The notes beneath the pieces were generated by a model. That model was not told where the DNA came from. It was given only the letters and a program-made list of their open reading frames with translations, and did no database searches. From the NCBI RefSeq assembly GCF_030913635.1, contig NZ_CP133188.1:992001-1056000 (forward strand): a DNA stretch of 64,000 nt, given 5' to 3'. This document shows positions 15,761 through 29,624 of the stretch, piece by piece. Each line of letters begins with the position of its first letter. Position 1 is the stretch's first letter. A program made the position numbers and the translations under genes. The DNA is from Sedimentibacter sp. MB35-C1 (GTDB lineage Bacteria; Bacillota; Clostridia; Tissierellales; Sedimentibacteraceae).

Positions 15761-15815
15761 TCGTAATAATTATCAGTGAAAATTAAGACAGTTGCATAAA
15801 GTTCAGGGAGCAAAT

Positions 15816-17666
15816 ATGTTTAATATACAGGAAGAATTAAAAAAGATGCCCGACAATCCCGGTGTGTACCAGATGAAAAATAAATTTGGCGAAATAATTT
15901 ATGTGGGTAAGGCGAAAAATCTTAAAAAAAGGGTTCGGCAGTACTTCCAATCAAAGAATCATGCGCCTAAAATCGAGGCTATGATAAGAAATATTGCTGA
16001 GTTTGAATATATAATTGTAGATAATGAAGTAGAAGCACTAATTCTAGAGGCAAACTTAATAAAAAAATACAGACCTAAATATAATACTATCTTAAGGGAT
16101 GACAAGCAGTATCCTTATATTAAAATATCCGTTCAGGAAAAATATCCGAGAATTTACAAGGTAAGAGAAGTTAAAAAGGACGGAGCAAAATATTTTGGAC
16201 CGTATCCCAGTGCTTATGCTGTTAATGAAATCATTGATATTATAGGAAGTCTGTATAAACTCAGGAAATGTTCTCTTAAATTAGACGGAAGCAAAAAGAA
16301 TAAAAGGCCATGCCTGCATTACCATATAAACAGATGTACCGCTCCGTGCATGGGAAATGTGGACGCAAAGGAATATAGGGAAGAAATGAATAAAGCAGTT
16401 GCATTTTTAGCTGGTGGAGAAAAAGAACTTATTGTTTCATTGACTAAAAAAATGAAGCTTGCTTCAGAGATACTGGATTTTGAAATGGCCGCAAAGTATA
16501 GAGATCAGATAAAAGCTCTGGAATTAATTTCGGAAAAACAGAAAATTGTTGCAGCCAATAACAATCTTGACCAAGATGTCATAGGAAGTGCTATGGGAAT
16601 TGAGGAATCATGCATTCAGATATTTTTCATACGAAACGGCAAAATAATAGGAAGGGAGCATTATTTGCTGACAAATACGGAAAATGAGGAACGGGAAAAA
16701 GTTATCAGTTCGTTTTTATCACAATTTTACACAGGAACTGTATATATACCTAAAGAAATTTATATAGAAACCGACATTGAAGATAGGGAAGTATTTGAAA
16801 AGCTGTTGTCGCAAAAAAGAGGCAACAAAGTTTCCGTTAAGGTGCCTTTAAAGGGAGACAAAAGCATGCTGATTAAAATGATAAAGAAGAATGCGCTTGA
16901 AATATTGGAAAAAGGAAGCCAGAGAATAAAAAGAAGTATTGATGAAAGCATGCAGGCGGTAGAGGCTCTTAAAGATTTGCTGGAATTAGAAAGTATCCCT
17001 GCAAGGATTGAAGCCTATGATATTTCAAATATACAGGGAGTTGAATCGGTTGGGTCAATGGTTGTATTTGAGAAGGGCATTCCGAGCAAAAGTAATTACA
17101 GAAGGTTTAGAATTAAAACGGTGAAGGGACCAAACGACTATAAAAGTATGGAAGAAGTTCTTGAAAGACGAATTAACAGAGGCCTTGACCGGGGAGAAAT
17201 TAACGGATTTAATAAGATGCCCGATTTAATATTGATTGATGGAGGAAAGGGACAAACCAGCATTGCAGAAGAAGTTATATACAATTATGGACTAAATATA
17301 CCCGTTTGTGGAATGATAAAGGATGATAAGCACACTACAAGAGGGCTGATTTACAAAAATAAAGAAATAGAATTCAATAAAACTGACAAAGTTTATCGCT
17401 TGATTTATAGAATTCAAGAAGAAGCACATAGGTTTGCAATTGAATATCATCGGAATTTAAGAGATAAAACACTGTTTAAGTCAGAACTGGACAATATTGA
17501 AAATATAGGAGAGAAAAGAAAGGTAAATCTGCTGAGGGAATTTGGGTCAGTTGATAATATAAAAAATAAAAGTGTTGAAGAGCTTGCGGGTGTGGCAGGA
17601 ATGAATTTAAGAGCCGCAGAGTCGGTTTACAGCTATTTCAAAGATAAAAAAATAAAAGACATATAA
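15816..17666 (+). CDS. uvrC: Excinuclease ABC subunit C
   Basis: The 616-residue protein makes both incisions in nucleotide excision repair. The N-terminal GIY-YIG domain reads NPGVYQMKN, IYVGKAKNLKKRVRQYF, with the Tyr and Arg active-site positions. A UVR/UvrB-contact helix lies near residue 205 (ILDFEMAAKYRDQIKAL). The RNase-H-like endonuclease shows AYDISNIQG and LILIDGGKGQ, and two helix-hairpin-helix motifs end the protein (NIENIGEKRKVNLL, ELAGVAGMNLRAAESV). An upstream in-frame TTG (15792) is ignored because the ATG at 15816 has AGGGAG and gives the conserved start. hprK follows 35 bases later, a common clostridial order. Confidence 0.97.
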   Translation: MFNIQEELKKMPDNPGVYQMKNKFGEIIYVGKAKNLKKRVRQYFQSKNHAPKIEAMIRNIAEFEYIIVDNEVEALILEANLIKKYRPKYNTILRDDKQYPYIKISVQEKYPRIYKVREVKKDGAKYFGPYPSAYAVNEIIDIIGSLYKLRKCSLKLDGSKKNKRPCLHYHINRCTAPCMGNVDAKEYREEMNKAVAFLAGGEKELIVSLTKKMKLASEILDFEMAAKYRDQIKALELISEKQKIVAANNNLDQDVIGSAMGIEESCIQIFFIRNGKIIGREHYLLTNTENEEREKVISSFLSQFYTGTVYIPKEIYIETDIEDREVFEKLLSQKRGNKVSVKVPLKGDKSMLIKMIKKNALEILEKGSQRIKRSIDESMQAVEALKDLLELESIPARIEAYDISNIQGVESVGSMVVFEKGIPSKSNYRRFRIKTVKGPNDYKSMEEVLERRINRGLDRGEINGFNKMPDLILIDGGKGQTSIAEEVIYNYGLNIPVCGMIKDDKHTTRGLIYKNKEIEFNKTDKVYRLIYRIQEEAHRFAIEYHRNLRDKTLFKSELDNIENIGEKRKVNLLREFGSVDNIKNKSVEELAGVAGMNLRAAESVYSYFKDKKIKDI

Positions 17667-17701
17667 AGTAATTTCGAGCAATAAACAGCTAAGATAGAGG
17701 G

Positions 17702-18625
17702 ATGGTAACAAAGATGCAATATGTAAAGCTTGAGGATTTAGTAAATTATATGAAGTTTGAGCCTGTATATTATCCGGAGGATGTACAGTCAAGGATCTAT
17801 ACGCCGGAAATAATAAGACCCGGCCTTCAAATGGCTGGCTACTTTGATTGGTTTTCATTTGAAAGGGTTCAAGTTATGGGAAAAGCAGAAATGTTTTACC
17901 TGAAAACATTGGACATAAAAGTTAAACGGCAGAGGCTGGATAAATTTTTCAGCTTTCCTATTCCTGCTCTTGTAATAGCAAATGATATGGGAGCAGATGA
18001 AGATATAATTCACTACGCAAAAAAATATAAAAGGCCTGTTTTTACTTCAAATCAAAAAACAGATAAACTTCAAAATGTACTTATTAATTTTCTTGAGGAG
18101 GAATTGGCAGAAGAAACGACAATACATGGAGTATGCCTCGAAGTTTTTGGGGTAGGTGTTTTAATAAAAGGAAAAAGCGGTATAGGAAAAAGCGAAACAT
18201 CTCTTGAACTTATTAATCGTGGACACCGGTTGGTAGCAGATGATGCCGTTATTATTAAAAAAGTTGATAATGACTTAAAGGCAACGTGTCCTGAGCTTAC
18301 CCAGCACCTTATGGAAATAAGAGGAATAGGAATACTTGATATAAAGCATTTGTTTGGAGTCGGTTCCATAAGAATAGAGCAGTTTGTTGAAATTGTCATA
18401 GAACTTGAAGAGTGGGATGAAAATAAAGAATATGATAGAATCGGAATAAATGAGGATTTTACAGAAATTTTAGGCGTAAAAGTTCCTACAGTTGTAATTC
18501 CTGTTAGACCGGGAAGAAATATTTCTGCAATAATTGAAATAGCGGCTAAAAACTACAGACAAAAGCTTTTGGGATACAATCCTTTGGAAACATATAACAA
18601 AAGATTTAAAAGTCTTTCCATATAA
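17702..18625 (+). CDS. hprK: HPr kinase/phosphorylase
   Basis: The 307-residue protein phosphorylates and dephosphorylates HPr on a serine, linking glycolytic state to catabolite repression. The P-loop is KGKSGIGKSETSLEL near residue 155, preceded by GVCLEVFGVGVLIKG. The conserved HprK signature follows (LMEIRGIGILDIKHLFG near residue 202), and the C-terminus ends NYRQKLLGYNPLETYNKRF. Length matches the family. Either ATG at 17702 or 17714 could be the start: the GAGGG abuts the first and is a little far from the second. It is probably co-transcribed with uvrC. No pts genes are in the window. Confidence 0.96.
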   Translation: MVTKMQYVKLEDLVNYMKFEPVYYPEDVQSRIYTPEIIRPGLQMAGYFDWFSFERVQVMGKAEMFYLKTLDIKVKRQRLDKFFSFPIPALVIANDMGADEDIIHYAKKYKRPVFTSNQKTDKLQNVLINFLEEELAEETTIHGVCLEVFGVGVLIKGKSGIGKSETSLELINRGHRLVADDAVIIKKVDNDLKATCPELTQHLMEIRGIGILDIKHLFGVGSIRIEQFVEIVIELEEWDENKEYDRIGINEDFTEILGVKVPTVVIPVRPGRNISAIIEIAAKNYRQKLLGYNPLETYNKRFKSLSI

Positions 18626-22540
<3,915 letters not shown>

Positions 22541-22549
22541 GATTAGCAG

Positions 22550-22578
22550 AAGGCAGTTTCTTTTGAAACTGCCTTTTA
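22550..22578 (+). terminator. PFOR terminator
   Basis: AAGGCAGTTTC and GAAACTGCCTT form a perfect 11-bp stem with a TTTT loop, followed by TTAT. Confidence 0.9.
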
Positions 22579-22659
22579 TATTGCTCGGAATAGTTTGTAA
22601 ATTTATTGTATATGTGTTAGAATACAATAAATAAATTAATTAATGATGAGGAGCTAGAT

Positions 22660-24120
22660 ATGGGTAAAAAATTAATAAGCATGCTGCTTATAGGGCTTAT
22701 GACTATTATTCCGCTTACGGCATGTGGAACAAATGAAATTGGTTATTTTGAATTATCAAAAGAAATAAACGATATAAAACAATATGAATTCAATAACACT
22801 ACAAAGATTTATGTACCTGAGGAACTTGCTGGGGAGTCATACGACATTGACTTTAAGTTAGAAGGCGAAGTAAATCTTGAAGATTTGGATAGCATATATT
22901 TAGATATGAATGCGGATATCAAGGTTAATGATGTGGAAAATAATCTTCCTATCAATTTAGTAGTGTCCGATAACAAAATGTATGTTTCTAAAGCAATCAT
23001 ACTTGAAGTGCTTAAATTAAGCGAAGAGTTTGGGAGTGAACCTGAAAACAAAGAAGTGATGGATGCATTATATAATGTTGAACTCAAAGATGTTGAATAC
23101 ATAATGCTTTACGATTTTGGTGAATATTACAGTGAAAACTATAGTTCTTTCTATGAAGATATATATGCTTCTAAGGATATTTATGAAGATATGTATGACC
23201 CTTCAATAAATTACTTAAAGACTGCATTCAAAGGTTTTGACTCTGACTTGGTCAAAAAAATCAGCGGAGGATATTCAATAGAACTTGATCCTGAAAATGC
23301 GGTGGAATTTATTAAGAAATTAGTAAAATATGCTGATGAAAATAGAGAAACCATTTTTGATGAAACTGTAAAATATGTTGAAGGTATATTTGATTATATA
23401 AGCGCTGATCAAATGGGAATATCTGAAGAAGAAAAAGAAGAATTCCTTGAGGAGTTAAAAGGCAGTCGTCAGGATTATTATGATTTTCTTGATGAAGCTG
23501 TTCTATTCATTGAGGCAGATATTGAGACAGATGAATTTAAGAAAAGCATGGAAATGGTTGATGGAAGCAGCATAAAGGAAGAAATTTATAAAAAAGGTAA
23601 ATCATATATTCAAGCAATAGAAGGAAGTCTTGTTTTAGAAGGTGTAAATTCAGGAAACTTTGAATTAAAAACTGAAGTCACTCCGGCAGATGTGGAAAAG
23701 AAAGAATTACCAGAGGACTCTATAACTGTAGATGAATTTGAAAAACTGCATAATGCAACAGAAGATAGAATTAATCCTGTAAATAAAATAGAGCTTACAT
23801 GGTATCCTGAAAGCTACAGTGCGGATATTGTTAAATACAGACTTGACAATACTTCAGAGTATGATTATGAAACATATACATTGATTGACGAAAGGGTATA
23901 TCTTCCGTTGAGGTATATTGGAGAGTCATTTGGAGAAGAAGTTGAGTGGGACGATGCTAATAAAAAAGCTTATATAGTAAGAGACGGACAGAAAACAGAT
24001 ATGACGGGTGTGCTCGTTGACAGCACAACGATGGTTAAAATACGAGATTTTGAAAAGCTGGGCTATAAAATAGACTATATTCAGGAAGACGGAATATCAA
24101 CAGCCACAATAATTAAGTAA
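22660..24120 (+). CDS. Lipoprotein with a C-terminal copper-amine-oxidase-N-like domain
   Basis: The 486-residue protein has a lipoprotein signal peptide (LLIGLMTIIPLTAC) with the lipid-modified cysteine at about residue 22. The middle is acidic and mostly helical, with no family I recognise. Residues about 415-486 (ERVYLPLRYIGESFGEEVEWDDANKKAYIV) match the copper-amine-oxidase N-terminal-like domain, which is common in clostridial surface proteins and thought to be a wall-associated or protein-binding module rather than an oxidase. The start follows GAGGAGC. It is monocistronic, with a terminator on each side. Function is unknown. Confidence 0.75.
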   Translation: MGKKLISMLLIGLMTIIPLTACGTNEIGYFELSKEINDIKQYEFNNTTKIYVPEELAGESYDIDFKLEGEVNLEDLDSIYLDMNADIKVNDVENNLPINLVVSDNKMYVSKAIILEVLKLSEEFGSEPENKEVMDALYNVELKDVEYIMLYDFGEYYSENYSSFYEDIYASKDIYEDMYDPSINYLKTAFKGFDSDLVKKISGGYSIELDPENAVEFIKKLVKYADENRETIFDETVKYVEGIFDYISADQMGISEEEKEEFLEELKGSRQDYYDFLDEAVLFIEADIETDEFKKSMEMVDGSSIKEEIYKKGKSYIQAIEGSLVLEGVNSGNFELKTEVTPADVEKKELPEDSITVDEFEKLHNATEDRINPVNKIELTWYPESYSADIVKYRLDNTSEYDYETYTLIDERVYLPLRYIGESFGEEVEWDDANKKAYIVRDGQKTDMTGVLVDSTTMVKIRDFEKLGYKIDYIQEDGISTATIIK

Positions 24121-24160
24121 GAATCAATATTAAAACCTACAACTTGATTGTATTATCATG

Positions 24161-24190
24161 AAAAACCCCGAATGTAAATTCGGGGTTTTT
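24161..24190 (+). terminator. Strong terminator
   Basis: AAAAACCCCGAA and TTCGGGGTTTTT form a 12-bp stem with a 6-base loop; it could work in both directions. Confidence 0.92.
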
Positions 24191-24264
24191 GGTATAAATA
24201 AATCTTTAAATAAAAAAATATTATGATATAATATAAGTCAATTATATTGAGACAGAGGTAAAAA

Positions 24265-24618
24265 ATGAACTATATTGTACAGCTTGTTATTATACTTACA
24301 GTAACATTTATAGGAGAAGGTATGTATTTTTTTATACCATTACCTATACCAGCCAGCATTTACGGGTTGCTCCTAATGCTGATATGCTTAAAAACAAATA
24401 TTATAAAGTTAGAACATGTAAAATCTGTGGGAGATTCTCTTCTTGAGATAATGCCTATAATGTTTATACCACCTGCGGTAGGATTAATAGATGTGTGGAG
24501 CGACGTTGCACACATATTAATTCCTATTATGATTATTACAATCTTAACTACAGTTCTTGTTATGGCAACTACAGGAAAAATGACAGATTTTATATTAAAA
24601 AGGAACGGTGAAAGATAA
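24265..24618 (+). CDS. LrgA/CidA-family holin-like membrane protein
   Basis: The 117-residue protein has four hydrophobic segments and the family blocks FFIPLPIPASIYGLLLML and LEIMPIMFIPPAVGLI. LrgA-type proteins pair with LrgB-type proteins; the pair was first described as holin/antiholin-like modulators of murein hydrolase activity, and some pairs are pyruvate facilitators (PftAB in Bacillus subtilis). The stop is immediately followed by the lrgB-type start, so both are translated from one message. PFOR, the main pyruvate consumer, lies 2 kb upstream, which mildly favours a pyruvate or overflow-metabolite role; this is inference. Confidence 0.88.
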   Translation: MNYIVQLVIILTVTFIGEGMYFFIPLPIPASIYGLLLMLICLKTNIIKLEHVKSVGDSLLEIMPIMFIPPAVGLIDVWSDVAHILIPIMIITILTTVLVMATTGKMTDFILKRNGER

Positions 24619-25311
24619 ATGAAAGATGTGGTAAGTAATTCAGTATATTTTGGAGTTGCTGTCAGCCTGGCGGCATTCATTATAGGTGTACAATTAAATA
24701 AAAAGTTAAAACTCAGTATTCTTAATCCCCTACTTGTTTCAATTGTTATTATAGTTACAATTCTTTTAGTATTTGATATAGATTATGAAAGTTATAATAA
24801 TGGAGGTAAGTACATAAGTTATTTCTTAACTCCTGCGACAGTATGTCTGGCAATTCCATTGTACCAGCAGCTCGATTTGTTGAAAAAAAACTTTAAGGCT
24901 ATTATGATCGGAATCTTGACCGGCGTTTTAACAAGTCTTACAAGTATTCTTGCTTTATCTGCAATTTTTAAACTCTCTCACGGCATGTATGTGACGTTGT
25001 TGCCAAAATCAATTACTACAGCCATAGGCATAGCCGTATCAGAAGAATTGGGTGGTATGGAGACAATTACAGTTGCAGCTATTGTGTTGACCGGAATAGT
25101 CGGAAGTGTTTTAGGAGAAGGAATATGCAAACTTTTTAAGATTAAAAATCCTATTTCCATTGGGCTTTCACTTGGGACAGCCTCTCATGCAATAGGGACT
25201 TCAAGGGCTCTTGAGTTAGGAGAAGTTCATGGTGCTATGAGCAGCCTATCTATTGCTGTGTCAGGTCTGCTGACTGTTGTCCTAGCACCGGCATTTTCAA
25301 ACTTATTGTAA
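24619..25311 (+). CDS. LrgB/CidB-family membrane protein
   Basis: The 230-residue protein has about seven hydrophobic segments and the family blocks [36 protein letters not shown] and [20 protein letters not shown]. It starts directly at the stop of the LrgA-type gene, with no spacer. It likely forms an integral membrane complex with that protein. Whether it controls murein hydrolases or transports pyruvate cannot be decided here. No LytTR-type regulatory genes (LytSR) are adjacent, which is unusual for lrgAB. Confidence 0.9.
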   Translation: MKDVVSNSVYFGVAVSLAAFIIGVQLNKKLKLSILNPLLVSIVIIVTILLVFDIDYESYNNGGKYISYFLTPATVCLAIPLYQQLDLLKKNFKAIMIGILTGVLTSLTSILALSAIFKLSHGMYVTLLPKSITTAIGIAVSEELGGMETITVAAIVLTGIVGSVLGEGICKLFKIKNPISIGLSLGTASHAIGTSRALELGEVHGAMSSLSIAVSGLLTVVLAPAFSNLL

Positions 25312-25363
25312 TAATGAAAAATTTTCAAATATTTTAAATATGGATTCTAAAATATCAAATATG

Positions 25364-25402
25364 TTGACGATTAAGACGGTACTCTTAGTCGCCAATTTTT
25401 TT
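25364..25402 (+). terminator. lrgAB terminator
   Basis: CGATTAAGA (25368-25376) pairs with TCTTAGTCG (25383-25391), extended by TTG/CAA across one mismatch, followed by seven T. Confidence 0.85.
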
Positions 25403-25414
25403 GTTTAAAATTAC

Positions 25415-25462
25415 TTGATTTGTCGCAGTAATTATGTTATATTTACTACGACAGTCGTAGTA
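25415..25462 (+). promoter_or_regulatory. padR promoter with abutting 19-bp operator
   Basis: TTGATT (25415-25420) and TATATT (25438-25443) are spaced by 17 bases. Directly after the -10, TACTACGAC and GTCGTAGTA flank a central A (25444-25462), a perfect 9-1-9 palindrome. A partly overlapping half-site follows. Placement over the start site predicts repression, probably autorepression by the PadR-type protein encoded 42 bases on. Confidence 0.75.
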
Positions 25463-25504
25463 CGACAGGTAAAGTAATTAATAAGCTTTGAAAGAGGAAG
25501 GTAT

Positions 25505-25834
25505 ATGATAAGCAGTGATGTAATACGTGGCTATAATGATATAATGATTTTATATCTGTTGCTTCGTGAACCGTCTTATGGGTACGAGATTTCAAGACAG
25601 ATTAGACAAATGACTGATGAAAAATATGTAATGAAGGAAACAACGCTATATTCGGCTTTTAAGAGAATGGAGTCAAACGGACTGATTGAATCTTATCCAG
25701 GAAGTGAAACTAACGGTAAAACAAGGACTTATTACAAAATAACGAATAAAGGGCGAGGCTATTACAGAGAAAAATGTGAGGAATGGAAAATAACGCAGGA
25801 AGTTATATGCAAGTTTATAGAAGGAGGGAATTAA
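25505..25834 (+). CDS. PadR-family transcriptional regulator
   Basis: The 109-residue protein has the PadR winged helix: MILYLLLREPSYGYEISRQI, then the recognition helix region (KETTLYSAFKRMESNGLIESY) and the wing (NGKTRTYYKITNKG). The length fits the short PadR subfamily. Its stop codon overlaps the start of the next gene by one base, the usual arrangement with a 'permease prefix domain' membrane protein. It probably represses its own operon through the palindrome at 25444-25462. The inducer is unknown. Confidence 0.93.
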   Translation: MISSDVIRGYNDIMILYLLLREPSYGYEISRQIRQMTDEKYVMKETTLYSAFKRMESNGLIESYPGSETNGKTRTYYKITNKGRGYYREKCEEWKITQEVICKFIEGGN

Positions 25835-26802
25835 TGAATACAATTATAAGTTACCTCGAGAACATGTTTGCTGGATTGCCTAAGACAGCAGAAGTTTTAA
25901 GAGCGAAAAAAGATTTAACAGAAATGATGGGTGACAAATATCAGGAATTGAAAAACAGCGGCAAAACAGAAAATGAAGCTGTTGGAATTGTAATTTCAGA
26001 ATTTGGCAATTTGGAGGAGCTTGCTGAGACACTGGGAATCAGTGACGCTCTTAATCAAAGAAGCATGCCGCTGATTACATTAGACTATGCGAAGGCATAT
26101 ATAGAAGCTTCAGGGGAAGTTGCTCCAAAGATTGCATTGGGAGTATGGCTTTGTATTATGTCACCAGTACTTCTCATAGGCCTGTTCGGTCTCGTGGAGG
26201 GTTTTATAGACTTTAAGGAAGAGTATGCTCTTATATTGGGACTTACAACTTTACTGCTGCTTGTAGCAGCAGGAGTATATATTTTGATAAGATATTCTGT
26301 AGGAATGGAAAAATACGAAAGGCTAAAAAAAGAACTATTTGAATTAGATTATCAAGCTGAGCACATGGTTCGCGAAATTAAGAAGCAGGAGGAGCCTGTT
26401 TATAGGCGTGCTGTCAGTTTTTCAGTTTCTGCCTACATTTTAAGTGCACTGCCTATTTTACTGGCTTCCTTTATATTTCAAGAAGGCGGCATGACTGTTC
26501 TGGCTTTAATTATAACAATTACAATAGTCGCATGTTCAACGTACAATATTATAAAAAATAATGGTTTATACGAAGCATGTAAAGTTCTTCTTCAAGAAGA
26601 GGATTATGCTGCAGATAAAAAAAGCGGTGTGCTCAAAGCTGTATCATCTATATACTGGGCGGTAGCAACAGCGCTTTACTTAGGTTATAGCTTTATTACT
26701 GGCAGATGGGACATATCATGGATTTTATGGCCTGTAGCTGGGGTGTTGTTCATTGCTGTTGGAGCAATAACTAGTCTTGTAGAGAAAAAAGCTAGTATAT
26801 AG
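25834..26802 (+). CDS. Membrane protein with permease-prefix domain, PadR partner
   Basis: The 322-residue protein starts at the ATG overlapping the padR stop, behind GAAGGAGGG. Residues 1-75 (LRAKKDLTEMMGDKYQELKNSGKTENEAVGIVISEFGNLEELA) form the soluble 'permease prefix domain 1', a helical module also found before FtsX-type permeases. About six hydrophobic segments follow, in two groups around residues 100-155 and 195-320. The pair PadR plus this protein is widespread in Firmicutes and often linked to envelope stress or antimicrobial resistance, but no activity is established for this form. Confidence 0.8.
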   Translation: MNTIISYLENMFAGLPKTAEVLRAKKDLTEMMGDKYQELKNSGKTENEAVGIVISEFGNLEELAETLGISDALNQRSMPLITLDYAKAYIEASGEVAPKIALGVWLCIMSPVLLIGLFGLVEGFIDFKEEYALILGLTTLLLLVAAGVYILIRYSVGMEKYERLKKELFELDYQAEHMVREIKKQEEPVYRRAVSFSVSAYILSALPILLASFIFQEGGMTVLALIITITIVACSTYNIIKNNGLYEACKVLLQEEDYAADKKSGVLKAVSSIYWAVATALYLGYSFITGRWDISWILWPVAGVLFIAVGAITSLVEKKASI

Positions 26803-26844
26803 ATCATGATATTTTGGACGATAAGTGCACAAAAAATATTATTG

Positions 26845-26889
26845 CATGATATTTTCCTGATATGAGAAAGATGTCAGGAAAATATTTCA
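26845..26889. other. Hairpin without T-run between the PadR operon and the LuxR gene
   Basis: ATATTTTCCTGA (26849-26860) pairs perfectly with TCAGGAAAATAT (26874-26885), and CATG flanks each side. No T-run follows, so it may be a processing or binding site rather than a terminator. The remainder of 26803-27058 shows no gene. Confidence 0.45.
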
Positions 26890-27058
26890 TGTAATAGATA
26901 ATATGTTCATTGCGTATTGTAAAAGTAAGATTTGTACAGATAAAATTCTTGCAGTTTACAATGCTGATACAGCAGCTTATGCTTGTAGTACAACTTATCA
27001 TAAGGTATAATAATGTAAGAAGAATCTTATTTTGGAATGAATTGAAAGGGGGGATAGA

Positions 27059-29551
27059 ATGACAATCAAAAGGAAAAAAATCAATAATTTATATTATGTT
27101 CCAGAACGTATACTTAATAAGATTGAACAGACATTGCACAGCAGTTTAACATTGATTGAGGCTCCTTCGGGATTCGGGAAAACAATTGCAGTAAAAGAAT
27201 ATCTGAGCAACAAAAAAGACAAAAATTTAAAATACTTATGGTATACATGCCTTGGTGAATCAGCTGCTGCAGCATGGAATGGCATATGTGCAATTCTGGA
27301 GCAGGCCGATTCGTTGGCTGCTCGTAAGCTTCGGCTTCTCGGTATGCCTTGCGATGAAAATTTAGTGCAAATATGCAAGTATATTCAGGAAATACGATGC
27401 AGTTTTGATACAGTATTTGTTGTTGATAATTTCCAGCTTATAAGAGACCAGCTTCCTCAGCTTTTGCTGGAGGCAATTTCAAATCATAAAAACTATTACC
27501 TTCATTTCATTATAATTTCACAGCCGTCGCACAAAGAGAATTTATACGTATCGCATCCTTCTGTTATGAAGTATATAGGGGAAAGCATATTTATGTACGA
27601 AAAGGATGATGTTAGGCAGTTGTTTCTTCATAACGGTATACGGCTTACTGCAAATGAAAACAGAGATGTTTATAGAATGACAGAAGGCTGGGTGGCACCT
27701 CTTAATATGTACAGTATGGAGTATAAAGAAACAGGAACACTAAATAGATGTGAAGGAATAAATCAACTCATTGAAACTATAATATGGAAAAGATTAAGCA
27801 AGGAACAACAGTCTCTTCTGCTTTATCTTTCTATACTTGAATCATTTTCGGTAGAGCAGGTTTGTATAATTCTAAATGTGGTCAAGCTTCCGCAATATGC
27901 CGTAAATCTAATAAAAAATAATACTTTTTTAAGGTATGAGCACAGCGTAGGAGCCTACGTAATGCATAACCTTTTAAAAGAATACCTTATTTACAGAATA
28001 GAGCGGTTTGCCGATAAGGAAGAAAAGCGGGCAATATATGAAACTGCAGGAAGGTCATGTGCAGAGGTCAAGAAGTACTACCAGGCAGCAAGATTTTTTT
28101 ACTATTCAAAAAACTATGAAGAGTTGATGAAACTTCCACTTAAGGGTGCCGATTTAATAGATTATCTGGGCAAAGGGTCAGATATATTTATGATGAATGT
28201 TATTGAAAACACATCCGATGAAATACTAAATAAGTATCCCGGGCTTATATTTGTTTTTGCTTTTGAACTGTTTTTACTGGGTAAGGCTGAGCAATTTGCT
28301 GAATTATGCGGAATTATTAAAAAAATACTTGAAAATAGCGCCGATTTGGAATTCGAAGAAAGAAAGCTTAGCGGAGAGTTTATGCTTCTTATGTCTTTTT
28401 CGAAATTTAATGATATTTATGAAATGAGTAAGATGCACAGAAAAGCATACGAAATGCTTCAGGGACCTTCAAAGCTTATTGTAGCGAATCACTCTTGGAC
28501 TTTTGGGGCACCTTCTGTTATATATATGTTTTGGGGTGAAATCGGTAAACTTGATGGCGAGATGAAGCTTATGGATGAATGTATTCCTTACTACAGCAAG
28601 CTTGCATGCGGTCATGGAAGCGGAGCCGGATGGGCTATGAGAAGTGAAGCATTTCTTCTCAGGGGAGACGATGAGGCTTCAGAGCCGTTTTGCTACAGAG
28701 CTGTTTATGCTGCAGACAAGATGAGGCAGGACAGTATTTTCATGTGTGCACAGCTGCAATTGGCAAGAATTGCAATTCTTCGGGGTGATACAGATGCGCT
28801 TATTAAAGATATGGAGCAGATTGACAGAAAAATTGATAGTGCTTCAGAGCAGAGGGTTCAGTATGTCAGAGATTTGTGTGTTGGATTCTTAGCAGTAATC
28901 AGAGGTAATCCAGATGATGTTCCCGAGTGGATCACTGAATTCAGGACAGTTCCTTTGAATCTTTATGAAGTAGCCACTTCTTTTGCTCATATTATTCATT
29001 TGCGCTATCTCTGGTTAAGTGGAGGAATGAAGAATAGATCTGAAATATATGGATTATCAGAAGAGTATCTTCTGCTTGCAGATAAACTGAATTTCCTTCT
29101 TACAAAGGTTTATTTATACATACTGCTGGGAATTATGAAGCAGTCTGAAGGAAGGTTCGGAGATGCTCAGAATTACATGAGATATGCCCTTGACATTGCA
29201 TTGCCCGACAGAGTTTACATGCCTTTTGCCGAGATGGGGAATGAAATAATACCGATGTTAGAACGAGCTATGTTAATACAAAAATATCAGTCAGGTGTGA
29301 AAGATATATTAAAACTTTTAAAAAGGCAAGAACGTGGTGTTGCTGCCATCAATAAGGAATTATATGAAGATGATTATAAGCTTACTCCAAGAGAGAGAGA
29401 AATATCAATTTTGGTTCAAGAGGGGCTTAATAACGCTGAAATAGCCGAAAAACTTTTTATTTCAATATATACAGTAAAAAATACCCTGAAAAAAGTATTT
29501 ATAAAGTTAAACATTAAAAGGAGAGATGAGCTCAGCAAATTTAAATTATAA
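27059..29551 (+). CDS. MalT-type ATP-dependent LuxR-family activator
   Basis: The 830-residue protein has the STAND layout of MalT. An N-terminal NTPase has Walker A at residues 35-42 (APSGFGKT) and a Walker-B-like strand FVVDNF. A winged-helix region follows, then a long helical TPR-like sensor (about residues 350-740). The C-terminal LuxR helix-turn-helix (LTPREREISILVQEGLNNAE, then IAEKLFISIYTVKNTLKK) covers about 768-828. Such proteins oligomerise with ATP and an inducer, then activate nearby operons. The next genes downstream encode the giant surface proteins, so it is their likely activator; the terminator at 29600 shows they are separate transcripts. The inducer is unknown. Confidence 0.92.
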   Translation: MTIKRKKINNLYYVPERILNKIEQTLHSSLTLIEAPSGFGKTIAVKEYLSNKKDKNLKYLWYTCLGESAAAAWNGICAILEQADSLAARKLRLLGMPCDENLVQICKYIQEIRCSFDTVFVVDNFQLIRDQLPQLLLEAISNHKNYYLHFIIISQPSHKENLYVSHPSVMKYIGESIFMYEKDDVRQLFLHNGIRLTANENRDVYRMTEGWVAPLNMYSMEYKETGTLNRCEGINQLIETIIWKRLSKEQQSLLLYLSILESFSVEQVCIILNVVKLPQYAVNLIKNNTFLRYEHSVGAYVMHNLLKEYLIYRIERFADKEEKRAIYETAGRSCAEVKKYYQAARFFYYSKNYEELMKLPLKGADLIDYLGKGSDIFMMNVIENTSDEILNKYPGLIFVFAFELFLLGKAEQFAELCGIIKKILENSADLEFEERKLSGEFMLLMSFSKFNDIYEMSKMHRKAYEMLQGPSKLIVANHSWTFGAPSVIYMFWGEIGKLDGEMKLMDECIPYYSKLACGHGSGAGWAMRSEAFLLRGDDEASEPFCYRAVYAADKMRQDSIFMCAQLQLARIAILRGDTDALIKDMEQIDRKIDSASEQRVQYVRDLCVGFLAVIRGNPDDVPEWITEFRTVPLNLYEVATSFAHIIHLRYLWLSGGMKNRSEIYGLSEEYLLLADKLNFLLTKVYLYILLGIMKQSEGRFGDAQNYMRYALDIALPDRVYMPFAEMGNEIIPMLERAMLIQKYQSGVKDILKLLKRQERGVAAINKELYEDDYKLTPREREISILVQEGLNNAEIAEKLFISIYTVKNTLKKVFIKLNIKRRDELSKFKL

Positions 29552-29599
29552 TCAGATTTTAACATGCAACATAACAGAAATGGTACTGTAACAACTTTA

Positions 29600-29624
29600 T
29601 AGCCCTTGAGGGCTATTTTTTTTT
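29600..29624 (+). terminator. Terminator of the LuxR regulator gene
   Basis: TAGCCC and GGGCTA with a TTGA loop are followed by nine T. Confidence 0.9.
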
